The notes under the pieces: model-generated
Seen by the model: the letters and a program-made list of their open reading frames with translations, nothing else
Told to the model about the DNA's origin: nothing
Databases searched by the model: none
Origin: Sneathiella limimaris
GTDB taxonomy: Bacteria; Pseudomonadota; Alphaproteobacteria; Sneathiellales; Sneathiellaceae
NCBI RefSeq assembly: GCF_012932565.1
Contig: NZ_JABBYJ010000001.1
Coordinates: forward strand, 2,666,001 to 2,730,000
Reading direction: 5' to 3'
DNA length: 64,000 bases
Shown here: piece after piece, positions 24,445 through 33,906 of the stretch
Layout of the letters: each line of letters starts with the position of its first letter
Position numbering within the stretch: position 1 is the stretch's first letter
Made by a program: the position numbers and the translations under genes

Positions 24445-25143
24445 ATGATTACGAAGCAAGCTGTTACCCACCAATCCATCCGGGCGATCATATTGGACCG
24501 GATCCATAAGGGCGAGTGGACTGCAGGCACCTATATTCCCGGTGAAGCTGATCTTGCCGTCGAATTTGGCTGCTCTCGCACGACAGTGAACAGAGCCCTT
24601 CAACAGCTGGCCGAGGAAGGGTTGGTTGAACGCCGCCGCAAACGCGGAACGCGCATCACGCCGATGCCCGTTGCGAAAACCACCCTGGAAATTCCGATCA
24701 TCCGAAAAGAAGTCACAGCCAGAGGCGGCACTTACAGCCATCATGTCCTGGTCAATGAAATGGCGCTGCCCCCCATATCTGTCCAGGCCCAATTTACAAT
24801 TTCCAACCAGAAACTGCTGCACCTGAACACTCTGCACCTTTCTGACAATACTCCGTTCATGTATGAGGAAAGATGGGTCAACCCGGCAGAGGCGCCCGGT
24901 ATTCTTGAGGCTGATTTTAAAGATGTCAGCCCTAATGAATGGCTGGTGAAGGAAGTCCCATACTCTGATGGCGATATCAGTTTTTCAGCTTCATCTGCCA
25001 GCGAGCGGGTCGCAGCCCATTTAGAAGTGCCGAAAGGCGCACCGGTTTTCCTGATTGAAAGAACAACACGGATGAATGACCGTGCAATTACGGCCTTGCG
25101 GATGTATTACCCAGAAGGTTTCCGCATGACCAGCAAGCTCTGA
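24445..25143 (+). CDS. GntR-family regulator, HutC subfamily (UTRA domain)
   Basis: 232 residues: winged helix at about 8-72 (IRAIILDRIHKGEWTAGTYIPGEADLAVEFGCSRTTVNRALQQLAEEGLVERRRKRGTRI) and a UTRA ligand domain at about 90-225 ending in ...FLIERTTRMNDRAITALRMYYP. UTRA domains bind small acids, amino acids or sugars. It is divergent from the TakP-type TRAP operon and probably represses it until the substrate appears. Its stop abuts the stop of the convergent PfkB kinase gene without a spacer. Confidence 0.93.
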   Translation: MITKQAVTHQSIRAIILDRIHKGEWTAGTYIPGEADLAVEFGCSRTTVNRALQQLAEEGLVERRRKRGTRITPMPVAKTTLEIPIIRKEVTARGGTYSHHVLVNEMALPPISVQAQFTISNQKLLHLNTLHLSDNTPFMYEERWVNPAEAPGILEADFKDVSPNEWLVKEVPYSDGDISFSASSASERVAAHLEVPKGAPVFLIERTTRMNDRAITALRMYYPEGFRMTSKL

Positions 25144-26214
25144 TCACCAACTCTGTTCAAAGAGCTCAAGCACGGGCACCTTGGCCAATAAATCATTGGT
25201 CGTCAAAAGACCTGTCTGCGCATCCACGAACCCAGCGACCGAAGCCGCGTTTGTCACCGCAAGTTTCATCGCCGCTGACTTTGATTTACCGGCGGCAAGG
25301 GCATAGGACACAGTTGAGTTAAAAGCATCCCCTGCCCCGATGGTGCTTTCCAAATGACAGGGTATTGTCGGGCAGAAGGTGACGTCCGTCTCCGTTGCCA
25401 GATAGGCGCCTTCAGCTCCATTTGTCACCACAAGATGAGCACAGCCCGCCCCCGTTACCAACTTAGCCAGATCCTTCAGTAGGATTGGCGCGTCAACATC
25501 CCCAAGGCCATCCTTCAGAAGTTCAGGCTGGTCCGCATTTTCCATCCGAGGTGCATTTGAGATGGGAACAGAGCCTTCGGCAAGCGCTTTTGCCTCATCC
25601 CGGTTGATAGCAATGAGATCCACCCATTTAAGAGCGTCCAGAACCTGGGCTTTACGAAGGCGAATTTGCCGGATGCCTGGATTGCAAACGACGAATGCGC
25701 CTGCCGCTTTCGCCAATTCCACGATATGGGGGAAAGCATCGGCAGAGCCGGAGCTGAGTGTAGAAACATAAACAAGTTCAGCGCCGTCAAACATCTCAGG
25801 CTTGATATCTTCTGCCGAAAGACAACTGTTAGATCCCCGGTTGACAAAGACCCCCGCATTGCGCTCATGAGAGCAGATAATCACGGACTTACCGGTTGGC
25901 TCCGTCGGGTGGCGAAGAACGTAATCTGTTGCCACATTCTCAGAAACAAGGCGATCCATTACATGATCCCCATCCCGGTCTTTACCGAGCATCAGGACTG
26001 CCTGCACATCTGCCCCAAGGCGCGAAAAGCTGACGGATGCATTGGTCGCACCGCCGCCCATTTGGGTATCAATGTGAGTGGCTTCAACTTTGGCTCCCTG
26101 CTCCATCAGCAAATAGGAGTGTGCCGCATTTCGCATTGTGATGCTTTCAATATTGCGGGAGTGGATTGTGGCAATGACATCGATAGTCGCGCCACCAATA
26201 ACAGTCACCTTCAT
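25144..26214 (-). CDS. PfkB-family carbohydrate/nucleoside kinase
   Basis: 356 residues of the ribokinase-like fold. The N-terminal glycine signature is GGGATNASVSFSRLGADV and the catalytic signature is STIGAGDAFNSTVSYALAAG with the GAGD anion hole and base Asp. A TGKSVIICSHERNAGVFVNRG segment contacts substrate in ribokinases. It phosphorylates a sugar or nucleoside with ATP; sequence does not tell ribose, fructose, pseudouridine or adenosine apart. Single gene, convergent with the HutC-type regulator; no sugar transporter is adjacent. Confidence 0.9.
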   Translation of the reverse strand: MKVTVIGGATIDVIATIHSRNIESITMRNAAHSYLLMEQGAKVEATHIDTQMGGGATNASVSFSRLGADVQAVLMLGKDRDGDHVMDRLVSENVATDYVLRHPTEPTGKSVIICSHERNAGVFVNRGSNSCLSAEDIKPEMFDGAELVYVSTLSSGSADAFPHIVELAKAAGAFVVCNPGIRQIRLRKAQVLDALKWVDLIAINRDEAKALAEGSVPISNAPRMENADQPELLKDGLGDVDAPILLKDLAKLVTGAGCAHLVVTNGAEGAYLATETDVTFCPTIPCHLESTIGAGDAFNSTVSYALAAGKSKSAAMKLAVTNAASVAGFVDAQTGLLTTNDLLAKVPVLELFEQSW

Positions 26215-26323
26215 TATTCAAACTCTTTCAAGGATCGATTGTGGCAGTTTGGCTAATGGTAACAGAATGCAATGCCCGATTTTCGAAATCAACCGGCGAC
26301 TGATTATGTTTGCTGGTTTTGCT

Positions 26324-29185
26324 TTAGTTTTCCAGCGACTGGGGCGCGTCTTCATCAACCATTGCGTCCCACCAGGCAAAGGTTTCGTCAGCGGTATCAA
26401 TCAGAATGGGGAGCACCTTGTTCACTTCCGGGATCTCGTTAGCGTTCTGTTCGATCAGAGAGGCTTGTTCGGCAAGACGATCTGAATGTAACGACAGAGC
26501 AATGCTGGCAATGGTGCGGGCTGATCGATTAATTAATGCCCGATCCTCGCCCTCGAGGCCCTTTTGCATCTCCTCAAGCTCCGTTTTCACCGAATAGGGG
26601 CTTTTCCTCAATAGGGATACAAATGTCTCTGCGCCCATCTGATCACGATACAGCTGCAGCTGCGCTGAATTTCCAATCTGGATCTTCTGTGTGCCTTCCA
26701 AGATGCCCCGGTCAATTTTTTTCTGAACCCCGTTTTTCATCCGGTGTTTTTCAAGCTGGACATGGTACTTGGTAACCAGTTTCTGTAATTGTGGCTTGGT
26801 GAAGGGTTTGGTCAGAACGTCATTCATTCCCATTTTTTTCATATAGGCATGACGATCGGTAAAGGCTTCTGCAGTTACCCCAATGATTGGAAGATCTTCA
26901 GAGTCAAAGCGCTTTCGAATAAGGCTGGTGGCTTCAATCCCGTCCATAATCGGCATATGAACATCCATGAGGATCATATCAAAATGTGTTTCCCCGACGC
27001 GATCAACGGCAATCTTGCCATTTTCAGCCACTTCAGACGTGTGCCCCAGATTTTCAAGGAATGTCTTTGTAATCATGGCATTAACCGCGTTGTCTTCAGC
27101 GATCAGGACATGCAATTTGTCGAGCGTTCCACTATCTGCCGCAACAATATCCGAAACTGTCTGCAGGATTTCCTGGTTCGTTGCAATACCAACCGGCAAG
27201 GTCACCGTAAAGGTAGAGCCCTTGCCCATTTTGCTGGTTACAGAAATGTTCCCGCCCATCAATTCGACCAGTTTCCGAACAATTGTCAGCCCGAGGCCCG
27301 TTCCACCAAATCGACGGTTAATCGTGTTATCGGCTTGAGAAAAGCTGTCAAAAATCGCATTTAGGCGATTTTCGGGGATACCCGCACCCGTATCAATGAC
27401 GGAGATCGCAAGCATCTGGCGCCCATCTTTCATATCTTCTTGGCGCTGAACAGAAATTGTGATGCTGCCTTTATCTGTAAACTTCAGCGCATTACCTACC
27501 AAGTTCATCAAGATCTGACGGATCCGGGTCGGATCTGACAGTACATGGGAAAGAACATCGTCGCCAATCTCAACGTTGAATTTCAGCCCCTTCTGTCCTG
27601 CCTGATATTCAAAGGGCGCGCGAACAGAGTCCAGCACTTCAACAATGTCACAGAGAATTTTTTCAATTTCCAGATTGCCTGATTCAATCTTGTTCATATC
27701 CAGCACGTCATTGATCAACGAGAGGAGCGTATTCCCGGAATGCAGGATAGTCTGAAGCAACTCCTGCTGCCTGTCATCCAGGTCCGTATCCTCGAGCATA
27801 TGGGCAACCCCGATAACGCCGTTTAATGGGGTGCGGATCTCATGACTGATTGTGGAGAGGAAGTTTGTTTTCGCTTCGTTGGCATCGTTTGCCCGTTTCA
27901 CCAGCTTTTCGAGTTTTTCCTCATTCTTCAAGCGTTCCGTAATATCAATATAGGTCGAAATAAAACCGCCGTCCGGCATATAGCGGGTGATAATTTCCAC
28001 ATACCGGCCCTTCTTTTTCAAATGCAGGAATAAAGGAGACTTATAGGTTGTCAGGACCTTTCTAAATTCAGTCTCACGTCGCTTTCCACTCCATTCGCCA
28101 AAATATCCCCGATCAAACATGGCGTTCACGAAGGACTTGAAACTCGTCCCGATTTGAATTTCTTCTGGCGGCAGGTCCAATACCTCAGCCAATTTGGAGT
28201 TGGAAACAGAAAGCTTAAATTTATCATCAAACACAGCCAAGGCTGCCGGCATATTTTCCTTGGTTGCCTCCAACACCTGGCGGCTTTTCAGGATTTCATC
28301 CTCAAATTTTTTCTGCTCGGTGATATCCCGGATGATCCCGGTGTAAAGCAAACTTCCCTCAACCTGCATCTCACGGATAACCAGGTCCATCGGGAAAAGG
28401 GAGCCATCTTTGCGCTGGCCAAAGATGTCGTGCTTCTCATTGGGCTGAAACGGAATGTCTGATTTCCGCAAAAACTGGAGGTAACCTTCCCACCCCCCTT
28501 TGCCAAGATCCGGAAGCAATAAGCTGAAATTCTGCCCCAACAACTCAGAGCGTTCATATCCAAAAATAGATGCAGCTGACTGGTTTACGGATTCAACTAA
28601 CCCATCTGAATCGATGGTCATAATGCCATCTGCAAGGGCTTCCAAAAGAGTATTCAGCCGTGACGTCTGCGAGACAAGAAACCGCCCGTCCTGTTCCAGA
28701 CGCGAGAGGTTAAACTGCTGTTGAATGGCTTCTGCAAAATCCTTTAAGGCTTCAAACTCATCATATTGCAGGGTTCGTGCCTTGTTATCCATCAGGCAAA
28801 GGGTTCCGACATTAAAACCGCCGTAAGCCTTCAAGGGGAGCCCAACATAATATTTAAGCGGCTTGCCAAGAATATCGTAGGAGTTTTGCTTGAAACGATC
28901 ATCCTGCTCAACATCGGAGATACAAATCAAATCATTCTGCAAAATTGTGTAGGCGCAGATACTGTCTTCGCGGGGACGTTCCGTTTTTTGAACCCCAATG
29001 TTGGACTTAGACCAAACCGTAGTTTCCCCGACAAGATTGATCTGAACGACCGGGACTTTCATCAGTTTGGCAACCAAACGGCAAATTCGGTCAAAGCCTT
29101 CTTCAGGGAAGGTTTTCCATAATCTGAGCTTTTGCATCGCCCTCAGGCGGCTGTCCTCATAATCTGGCAATTCCGGCTTTAACAA
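26324..29185 (-). CDS. Hybrid sensor histidine kinase (GAF-PAS-PAS-HisKA-HATPase-REC-degenerate Hpt)
   Basis: 953 residues, no membrane segment, so cytoplasmic. Order: GAF (about 15-170), two PAS domains (about 178-300 and 305-425), HisKA with the phosphorylated His in FLSTISHEIRTPLNG, an HATPase with DPTRIRQILMNLVGNALKF, DTGAGI and GGTGLGLTI, then a receiver (about 695-815) with DNAVN, the acceptor Asp in ILMDVHMPIMDG and the KPF lysine. The last 100 residues look like an Hpt helix bundle, but the place of the phosphorylated His reads SARTIASIALSLH, with Arg instead of His. Start is a TTG with a weak ribosome site; the ATG at codon 17 is possible but would trim the GAF domain. Confidence 0.92.
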   Translation of the reverse strand: MLKPELPDYEDSRLRAMQKLRLWKTFPEEGFDRICRLVAKLMKVPVVQINLVGETTVWSKSNIGVQKTERPREDSICAYTILQNDLICISDVEQDDRFKQNSYDILGKPLKYYVGLPLKAYGGFNVGTLCLMDNKARTLQYDEFEALKDFAEAIQQQFNLSRLEQDGRFLVSQTSRLNTLLEALADGIMTIDSDGLVESVNQSAASIFGYERSELLGQNFSLLLPDLGKGGWEGYLQFLRKSDIPFQPNEKHDIFGQRKDGSLFPMDLVIREMQVEGSLLYTGIIRDITEQKKFEDEILKSRQVLEATKENMPAALAVFDDKFKLSVSNSKLAEVLDLPPEEIQIGTSFKSFVNAMFDRGYFGEWSGKRRETEFRKVLTTYKSPLFLHLKKKGRYVEIITRYMPDGGFISTYIDITERLKNEEKLEKLVKRANDANEAKTNFLSTISHEIRTPLNGVIGVAHMLEDTDLDDRQQELLQTILHSGNTLLSLINDVLDMNKIESGNLEIEKILCDIVEVLDSVRAPFEYQAGQKGLKFNVEIGDDVLSHVLSDPTRIRQILMNLVGNALKFTDKGSITISVQRQEDMKDGRQMLAISVIDTGAGIPENRLNAIFDSFSQADNTINRRFGGTGLGLTIVRKLVELMGGNISVTSKMGKGSTFTVTLPVGIATNQEILQTVSDIVAADSGTLDKLHVLIAEDNAVNAMITKTFLENLGHTSEVAENGKIAVDRVGETHFDMILMDVHMPIMDGIEATSLIRKRFDSEDLPIIGVTAEAFTDRHAYMKKMGMNDVLTKPFTKPQLQKLVTKYHVQLEKHRMKNGVQKKIDRGILEGTQKIQIGNSAQLQLYRDQMGAETFVSLLRKSPYSVKTELEEMQKGLEGEDRALINRSARTIASIALSLHSDRLAEQASLIEQNANEIPEVNKVLPILIDTADETFAWWDAMVDEDAPQSLEN

Positions 29186-29371
29186 TAATGCACCTGCAAC
29201 AGAAGAAGGAAAAAGGTCGTTTACGTCTGGTTTTCACTAACCCTCCACAGTAGTTCCAGTTGGTTACTAATCAATTAATAACGTATATAAGAATAAGGGA
29301 TAATTAGAAGGCCCTAGCCTCCTGCTTTTGAATGAATTAAACAGAAGAAATCTTTGAGTTATGGAGGGGCT

Positions 29372-31060
29372 ATGGAATTCGATTATGTGATTATTGGCGC
29401 GGGGTCAGCAGGATGCGTACTGGCCAACCGGCTCAGTGCAGATCCGTCGCTTAACGTTGGGCTAATCGAATTTGGTGGCAGTGACCAGAGCATTTTTATC
29501 AAAATGCCAACAGCTCTCTCGATCCCGATGAATATGGATCGCTTTAATTGGGGCTTTGAAAGCGTTGAAGAGCCTGGACTTAACGGTCGGCGTATGGATT
29601 GTCCGCGCGGCAAAGTCCTGGGCGGCTCTTCCTCCATCAACGGTATGGTTTATGTGCGAGGTCACGCCTGTGATTTTGAGGAATGGCGGGAAGCCGGCGC
29701 ATCAGGCTGGGGATATGCCGATGTCTTGCCTTACTTCAAAAAAGCCGAAAGCTGGATGAGTGGTGAGGATACCTATCGGGGTGGCAGTGGTCCCGTCAAG
29801 GTCAACAATGGCAACAATATGAAGCTCAACCCCCTCTATGAAGCCTTTATCAAGGCCGGCAATGAGGCAGGATATCCAATCACTGGTGACTATAACGGCT
29901 TTCAACAGGAAGGCTTTGGGCCTATGCATATGACTGTGGATGGCGGCGTTCGCGCCTCCACCGCCAAGGCCTATCTGGATCCCGTTAAACACCGCACCAA
30001 CCTCACCATCATGACCGATATGATGGCCGAAAAGGTAATTTTGGAAAACGGTGTCGCCAGAGGGATTGAGCTCACTTCAAAAGACGGAAAAAGCGAGACA
30101 ATTAAAGTGCGCAAGGAAGTGATCCTTGCGGCGGGCTCTATTGGCAGCCCGACCTTGCTGCAACGATCCGGTGTTGGCGATGCAGCGTCGCTGTCAGCAG
30201 CAGGCGTTGAGCCTGTGCTCGACCTTCCGGGTGTGGGTCAGAATTTACAAGATCATCTGGAGGTCTATTTCCAATATAAGTGCAAAGAGCCCCTCACCCT
30301 CAATAGCCGCCTTGGTCTTGTCAGCAAAGGCATGATCGGTACGCAATGGATGCTGTTCAAATCGGGACTGGGGGCAACAAACCATTTTGAATCCTGCGGT
30401 TTCATTCGATCCCGCAAGGGTCTGAAATGGCCAGACGTGCAGTATCACTTCCTACCTGCCGCCATGCGATATGATGGAAGAGCCGCATTTGAAGGGCACG
30501 GATATCAGGTGCATGTGGGACCCAACAAACCGAGCAGCCGGGGAAGCGTCTCCATCACGTCACCGAAAGCGGCCCAAAAGCCCCGTATTCAGTTCAACTA
30601 TCTAACAACTGATCAGGATGTGGAGGATTGGCGAAACGTCATCCGCCTAACCCGCGAAATTCTCAATCAACCGGCCCTTGACCGGTACCGGGGCGATGAA
30701 ATCCAGCCGGGTCTCTCCATCACCAGCGATGAACAAATCGATCAATGGGTTCGGGAGAATGTGGAAAGCGCCTACCATCCCTCTTGCACCTGCAAGATGG
30801 GCGATCGGGATGATACGCTCGCAGTTGTCGACAGCAATTGTTCGGTTAGGGGCCTTCAGAATTTGCGCGTCGTGGACAGCTCAATTTTTCCAACTATCCC
30901 CAACGGCAACTTGAACGCCCCCACAATCATGGTTGCGGAAAAAGCGGCAGACCATATCCTGGGCAAAGGCCTTCTTTCGCCCATTGATGCACCCTACTGG
31001 ATTGACGAAGACTGGGAAAATCGCCAACGACCAAGAGAGCCGAAAAACGCCATGATGTAA
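29372..31060 (+). CDS. GMC-family FAD oxidoreductase (choline/alcohol dehydrogenase-like)
   Basis: 562 residues from the ATG at 29372, with GGAGGGG upstream. The ADP-binding start is [22 protein letters not shown] signature 1 reads [18 protein letters not shown] and signature 2 is near [13 protein letters not shown]. The catalytic His lies in [12 protein letters not shown] and the second catalytic residue in [19 protein letters not shown]. The family oxidises alcohols to aldehydes with FAD; many such genes are called BetA, but no betaine aldehyde dehydrogenase or BetI is adjacent here, so choline is unproven. Single gene; the next gene is convergent. Confidence 0.9.
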   Translation: MEFDYVIIGAGSAGCVLANRLSADPSLNVGLIEFGGSDQSIFIKMPTALSIPMNMDRFNWGFESVEEPGLNGRRMDCPRGKVLGGSSSINGMVYVRGHACDFEEWREAGASGWGYADVLPYFKKAESWMSGEDTYRGGSGPVKVNNGNNMKLNPLYEAFIKAGNEAGYPITGDYNGFQQEGFGPMHMTVDGGVRASTAKAYLDPVKHRTNLTIMTDMMAEKVILENGVARGIELTSKDGKSETIKVRKEVILAAGSIGSPTLLQRSGVGDAASLSAAGVEPVLDLPGVGQNLQDHLEVYFQYKCKEPLTLNSRLGLVSKGMIGTQWMLFKSGLGATNHFESCGFIRSRKGLKWPDVQYHFLPAAMRYDGRAAFEGHGYQVHVGPNKPSSRGSVSITSPKAAQKPRIQFNYLTTDQDVEDWRNVIRLTREILNQPALDRYRGDEIQPGLSITSDEQIDQWVRENVESAYHPSCTCKMGDRDDTLAVVDSNCSVRGLQNLRVVDSSIFPTIPNGNLNAPTIMVAEKAADHILGKGLLSPIDAPYWIDEDWENRQRPREPKNAMM

Positions 31061-31068
31061 GCCAATTC

Positions 31069-31635
31069 CTACATCACGACGTAGGGCGCTTCCCGCCAGT
31101 TGCGAATGTCCCGATGCAGATCCTCCAGCTCATCAACTTCCAACTGGATAAAATCCAGGGCGGCTTTTTCATCCAACATGGCTGAAATTTCTTGCCAGTC
31201 AGCAACGGTCAGCGTCTTAAGAGCAAGGGGGAAGAGGCTCTTCTCCTCATTGCGCATATGCAGGATATGGGCGTTCAGATATTCTTTCGCCACTGAAACC
31301 AACCAGTATCTGGGCAGCTCGCTATCGCTTTCGACATTTTCGACGGCTTCAACAAGCGCATTTCCCAAAAAGGCAAGTTTCTGGTGATCAATATGCGTAT
31401 TGGAAATCAGGTCGGCGCTACTCGCATCCTTGGCCGCTATCCGCCTATAAATTTCATCCTCAACTTCGTGATGATTAAGAGCTGTGGCTCGTCTTAAATA
31501 CTCAATTACGCTTTCAACCAATGTATAATCCAGCGAATTCCCCTCGGCGAACTGGTCAATTTCCTTAGCCAAAACAGATAGCGCAATGTCCATCCGTTTA
31601 TGAGCATCCTTCAAGGTCTTAATGATATCTGACAT
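31069..31635 (-). CDS. Hemerythrin HHE-domain protein
   Basis: 188 residues from the ATG at 31635, with ACGAGG a few bases upstream. Helical bundle with the di-iron ligand pattern: LKDAHKRM near the N-terminus, NHHEVEDEIY in the middle, THIDHQKL, and HILHMRNEEKSLFPLA near residue 140. Such proteins bind O2, NO or sense iron, or protect and repair iron-sulfur centres. An FNR-like box 63 bases upstream suggests induction at low oxygen. It follows the chemoreceptor gene on the same strand but behind a terminator. Confidence 0.9.
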   Translation of the reverse strand: MSDIIKTLKDAHKRMDIALSVLAKEIDQFAEGNSLDYTLVESVIEYLRRATALNHHEVEDEIYRRIAAKDASSADLISNTHIDHQKLAFLGNALVEAVENVESDSELPRYWLVSVAKEYLNAHILHMRNEEKSLFPLALKTLTVADWQEISAMLDEKAALDFIQLEVDELEDLHRDIRNWREAPYVVM

Positions 31636-31697
31636 AATATACCTCGTTCTGTTAGCCACCCACGTCAACAAGGATATTAGAAAATCTGGAAAAAGCT

Positions 31698-31711
31698 TTG
31701 ATTTGGATCAG
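31698..31711. promoter_or_regulatory. FNR-like box upstream of the hemerythrin gene
   Basis: TTGAT-TTGG-ATCAG matches nine of ten defined positions of TTGAT-N4-ATCAA. It lies between the chemoreceptor terminator and the hemerythrin start. Confidence 0.6.
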
Positions 31712-31714
31712 CCG

Positions 31715-31752
31715 AAAAAAAAGGCCTGCCAGCACCCCCATGCCAGCAGACC
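31715..31752 (-). terminator. Terminator after the chemoreceptor gene
   Basis: On the minus strand GGTCTGCTGGCA pairs along 12 positions (three G-U) with TGCTGGCAGGCC around a TGGGGG loop and is followed by eight T. Confidence 0.85.
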
Positions 31753-31783
31753 ATAAACACCCTCCACAGGTGTCAACACACTA

Positions 31784-32911
31784 CTATTGCTTTAACACTG
31801 ATTTCAGATGATCAGATTGAGATTTGAGGTCGGACGCAACTGACTTGACCATATCAGAGCCGTCACTAACGTCCCGCACAATGTTACTCACCACTGTTAC
31901 ATTGCTGGTAACATCCGCAACGCCGCTTGCGGCTTCATGAATGTTGCGGGATATTTCTTTGGTAGCCGCATCCTGCTCTTCCATTGCACCGGCAATTCGC
32001 TTGGTTACCTCACTGATCTGGGTAATGGAACCGGTGATGCCATCGATTGACCCGACAGCGGTACTGGCAACATGCTGAATTTCCTCAACTTGACTGCGAA
32101 TATCCTCTGTCGCTTTTTCAGTCTGAGCGGATAGGCTTTTGACTTCACTGGCAACCACGGCAAATCCCTTACCGGCCTCTCCGGCACGCGCTGCTTCAAT
32201 TGTTGCGTTAAGCGCCAGCAACTTTGTCTGGTTAGCAATGTTGTTAATCAGGTTGACCACGTCGCCGATCTGATCAGAAGCTTCAGACAAGCGTTTAACC
32301 ATATGATTAACCTCATCAGATTGGGCAACCGCCGTCTCGGACACCTGTGTCGAGTTATTGACCTGCAGATTTATTTCCTGAATGGAGTTACTAAGCTGCT
32401 CGGTTGCAGAAGCGACTGTCTGGGTATTTGTTCCCGCCTCCTCTGCGGCGGCAGCTACGGCTGTTGCCTTGTTAGAGGCTTCGCCAATCTGCTCGGCCAT
32501 GGTCATAGAGCTTCCCTCAAGCTGAGTAGCCGCGACGGAAATTGTCTCTACGCATGATGTGAAGTTTTCAATCTTGTCAGCGACACCATCCGCAGCCCGA
32601 TTGATCCGGCGCGCAGCCACTGCATAAGCACCAGGGAGCCCTTCACTCGCGATCCGACGATGGTATTTATTTTCAGAAATGTAAGTGAGGCAAGCAGTTG
32701 ACTCACGTACATAAGCGTCAGCACGATCAATCATTTCATTGATCTTCAGGCATAACTCTCTTTCCAGACCCTGCTCTACCGGCAGATCCGTTATCCGACT
32801 TTCAAAATCCCCTTCACAAAGCTCTGTTACAACTTCCAGAATTTGAAGCAGACGCCCTGCAGAAACCGTCTCGTCGAACGCATTCTTATTTAACTCAGGC
32901 TGCATGTTCAT
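31784..32911 (-). CDS. Cytoplasmic methyl-accepting chemotaxis protein
   Basis: 375 residues from the ATG at 32911, preceded by GGGAGG. No membrane segment. The first 110 residues resemble a HAMP-like or poly-HAMP input region; the remainder is a receptor hairpin with the tip [28 protein letters not shown], which binds CheA and CheW, flanked by methylation helices with Glu/Gln pairs. Its start overlaps the end of the Aer-like PAS gene by 17 bases, so the two are translationally coupled and probably form one receptor. It ends at a strong terminator. Confidence 0.93.
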   Translation of the reverse strand: MNMQPELNKNAFDETVSAGRLLQILEVVTELCEGDFESRITDLPVEQGLERELCLKINEMIDRADAYVRESTACLTYISENKYHRRIASEGLPGAYAVAARRINRAADGVADKIENFTSCVETISVAATQLEGSSMTMAEQIGEASNKATAVAAAAEEAGTNTQTVASATEQLSNSIQEINLQVNNSTQVSETAVAQSDEVNHMVKRLSEASDQIGDVVNLINNIANQTKLLALNATIEAARAGEAGKGFAVVASEVKSLSAQTEKATEDIRSQVEEIQHVASTAVGSIDGITGSITQISEVTKRIAGAMEEQDAATKEISRNIHEAASGVADVTSNVTVVSNIVRDVSDGSDMVKSVASDLKSQSDHLKSVLKQ

Positions 32912-33455
32912 GACGTCCCTCCCCATCAATCAATGATTTGCCCAGCATCAGGCTAGACATGAACTCTGAATAGGTTGTTTGCTTCTTGTTCATAAGTTCA
33001 GTGAGATGGGCCAGTGACTTCGCTGTCCCCTCTTTGTGACCGGATGTTGCCGCCTCAATCGCATTCATTTCATCGTAGAGAGGCTCAATCACAGTTTTGA
33101 TCACCCTTGGATCCGGAACTCGCCGTGTCGAATGATACCCAACATGGTGTCCATCCCGATAAGATGGCGTGACATGCGCCAACACCCAGTAATGATCACC
33201 AGATTTCGTTTTATTGACCACATAAGCGAAGATTTCCTGCTCCTGCTTAAGGGTCTGCCAGAAATATTCAAACACACCACGCGGCATGTTCTCATGCCGG
33301 ATCATATTGTGCGGTTTTCCAATTACCTCATCTTCCCGATAACCGGCAATTTCCAAAAATGTATGATTGGCATAAGTTAAAATGCCTTTTAAGTCAGTCT
33401 TACTAACGATCAGATCATTCCGATCGAAGAAGACTTCCTGTCCCCTATAGTTCAT
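32895..33455 (-). CDS. Aer-like PAS sensor protein (separate from its receptor)
   Basis: 186 residues from the ATG at 33455, chosen for the AAGGAG ribosome site. Residues about 10-125 form a PAS domain of the aerotaxis type, with [40 protein letters not shown] and a downstream segment [29 protein letters not shown], both very like the FAD-binding PAS of E. coli Aer. Unlike Aer it has no membrane or signalling part; a helical tail (about 130-186) could dock to the chemoreceptor encoded directly downstream. Likely role: redox or oxygen input for taxis. Confidence 0.9.
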   Translation of the reverse strand: MNYRGQEVFFDRNDLIVSKTDLKGILTYANHTFLEIAGYREDEVIGKPHNMIRHENMPRGVFEYFWQTLKQEQEIFAYVVNKTKSGDHYWVLAHVTPSYRDGHHVGYHSTRRVPDPRVIKTVIEPLYDEMNAIEAATSGHKEGTAKSLAHLTELMNKKQTTYSEFMSSLMLGKSLIDGEGRHEHAA

Positions 33456-33543
33456 CCCCCAGCTCCTTGCCGATATCAGTCTAGATAAGTTCCAGACGTT
33501 TCTCCCTTTGACAAAGTCGGGGGTTACTATTTTATGAGACCCC

Positions 33544-33558
33544 TTAAGCAATCCTTAA
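33544..33558. promoter_or_regulatory. CtrA-type box upstream of the PAS/chemoreceptor operon
   Basis: TTAA-GCAATCC-TTAA is an exact TTAA-N7-TTAA, followed by CC as in many full sites. It is about 90 bases before the PAS gene. CtrA controls motility and chemotaxis genes in most alphaproteobacteria. Confidence 0.6.
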
Positions 33559-33638
33559 CCAAGAATTAGACTAAAAGTCATATATTAAGAGGAATTTGAA
33601 AATATTCAGCAGACATGAAATTAAGATTTTTATTGTAT

Positions 33639-33652
33639 TTGATGTTTATCAC
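33639..33652. promoter_or_regulatory. FNR-like box in the PAS gene / alcohol dehydrogenase spacer
   Basis: TTGAT-GTTT-ATCAC matches nine of ten positions of the FNR consensus. It is about 185 bases from the PAS gene and 255 from the alcohol dehydrogenase gene. The rest of the A+T-rich spacer (33559-33906) holds no gene that I can see. Confidence 0.5.
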
Positions 33653-33906
33653 ATAAAAGGAATTTCCTAATTTACTTATAAAGCAATATTATATATTACT
33701 CTTTTTAGTAGTTAGCCGCAGTATTCAATACAACAAAACTAATATGTATTTAGTAATAGGCCTTCATCCAAAAAAAATTTAAAAAAATTCTATTAGAAGG
33801 CAAGAAAAGGCAAAAATCCTGAATTTCCCATTTTTCTCAAAAAGCTGTTTTCCGCTTGAGCCGAAAAATGTAGGGTTAGGATAAGAATCAAAACAAGAAG
33901 AAAACC

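Noticed and set aside
29372-31060. Choline dehydrogenase BetA of the glycine betaine pathway
   Set aside because: No betB, betI or choline transporter nearby; only general GMC-family features are seen, so the specific name is not supported.
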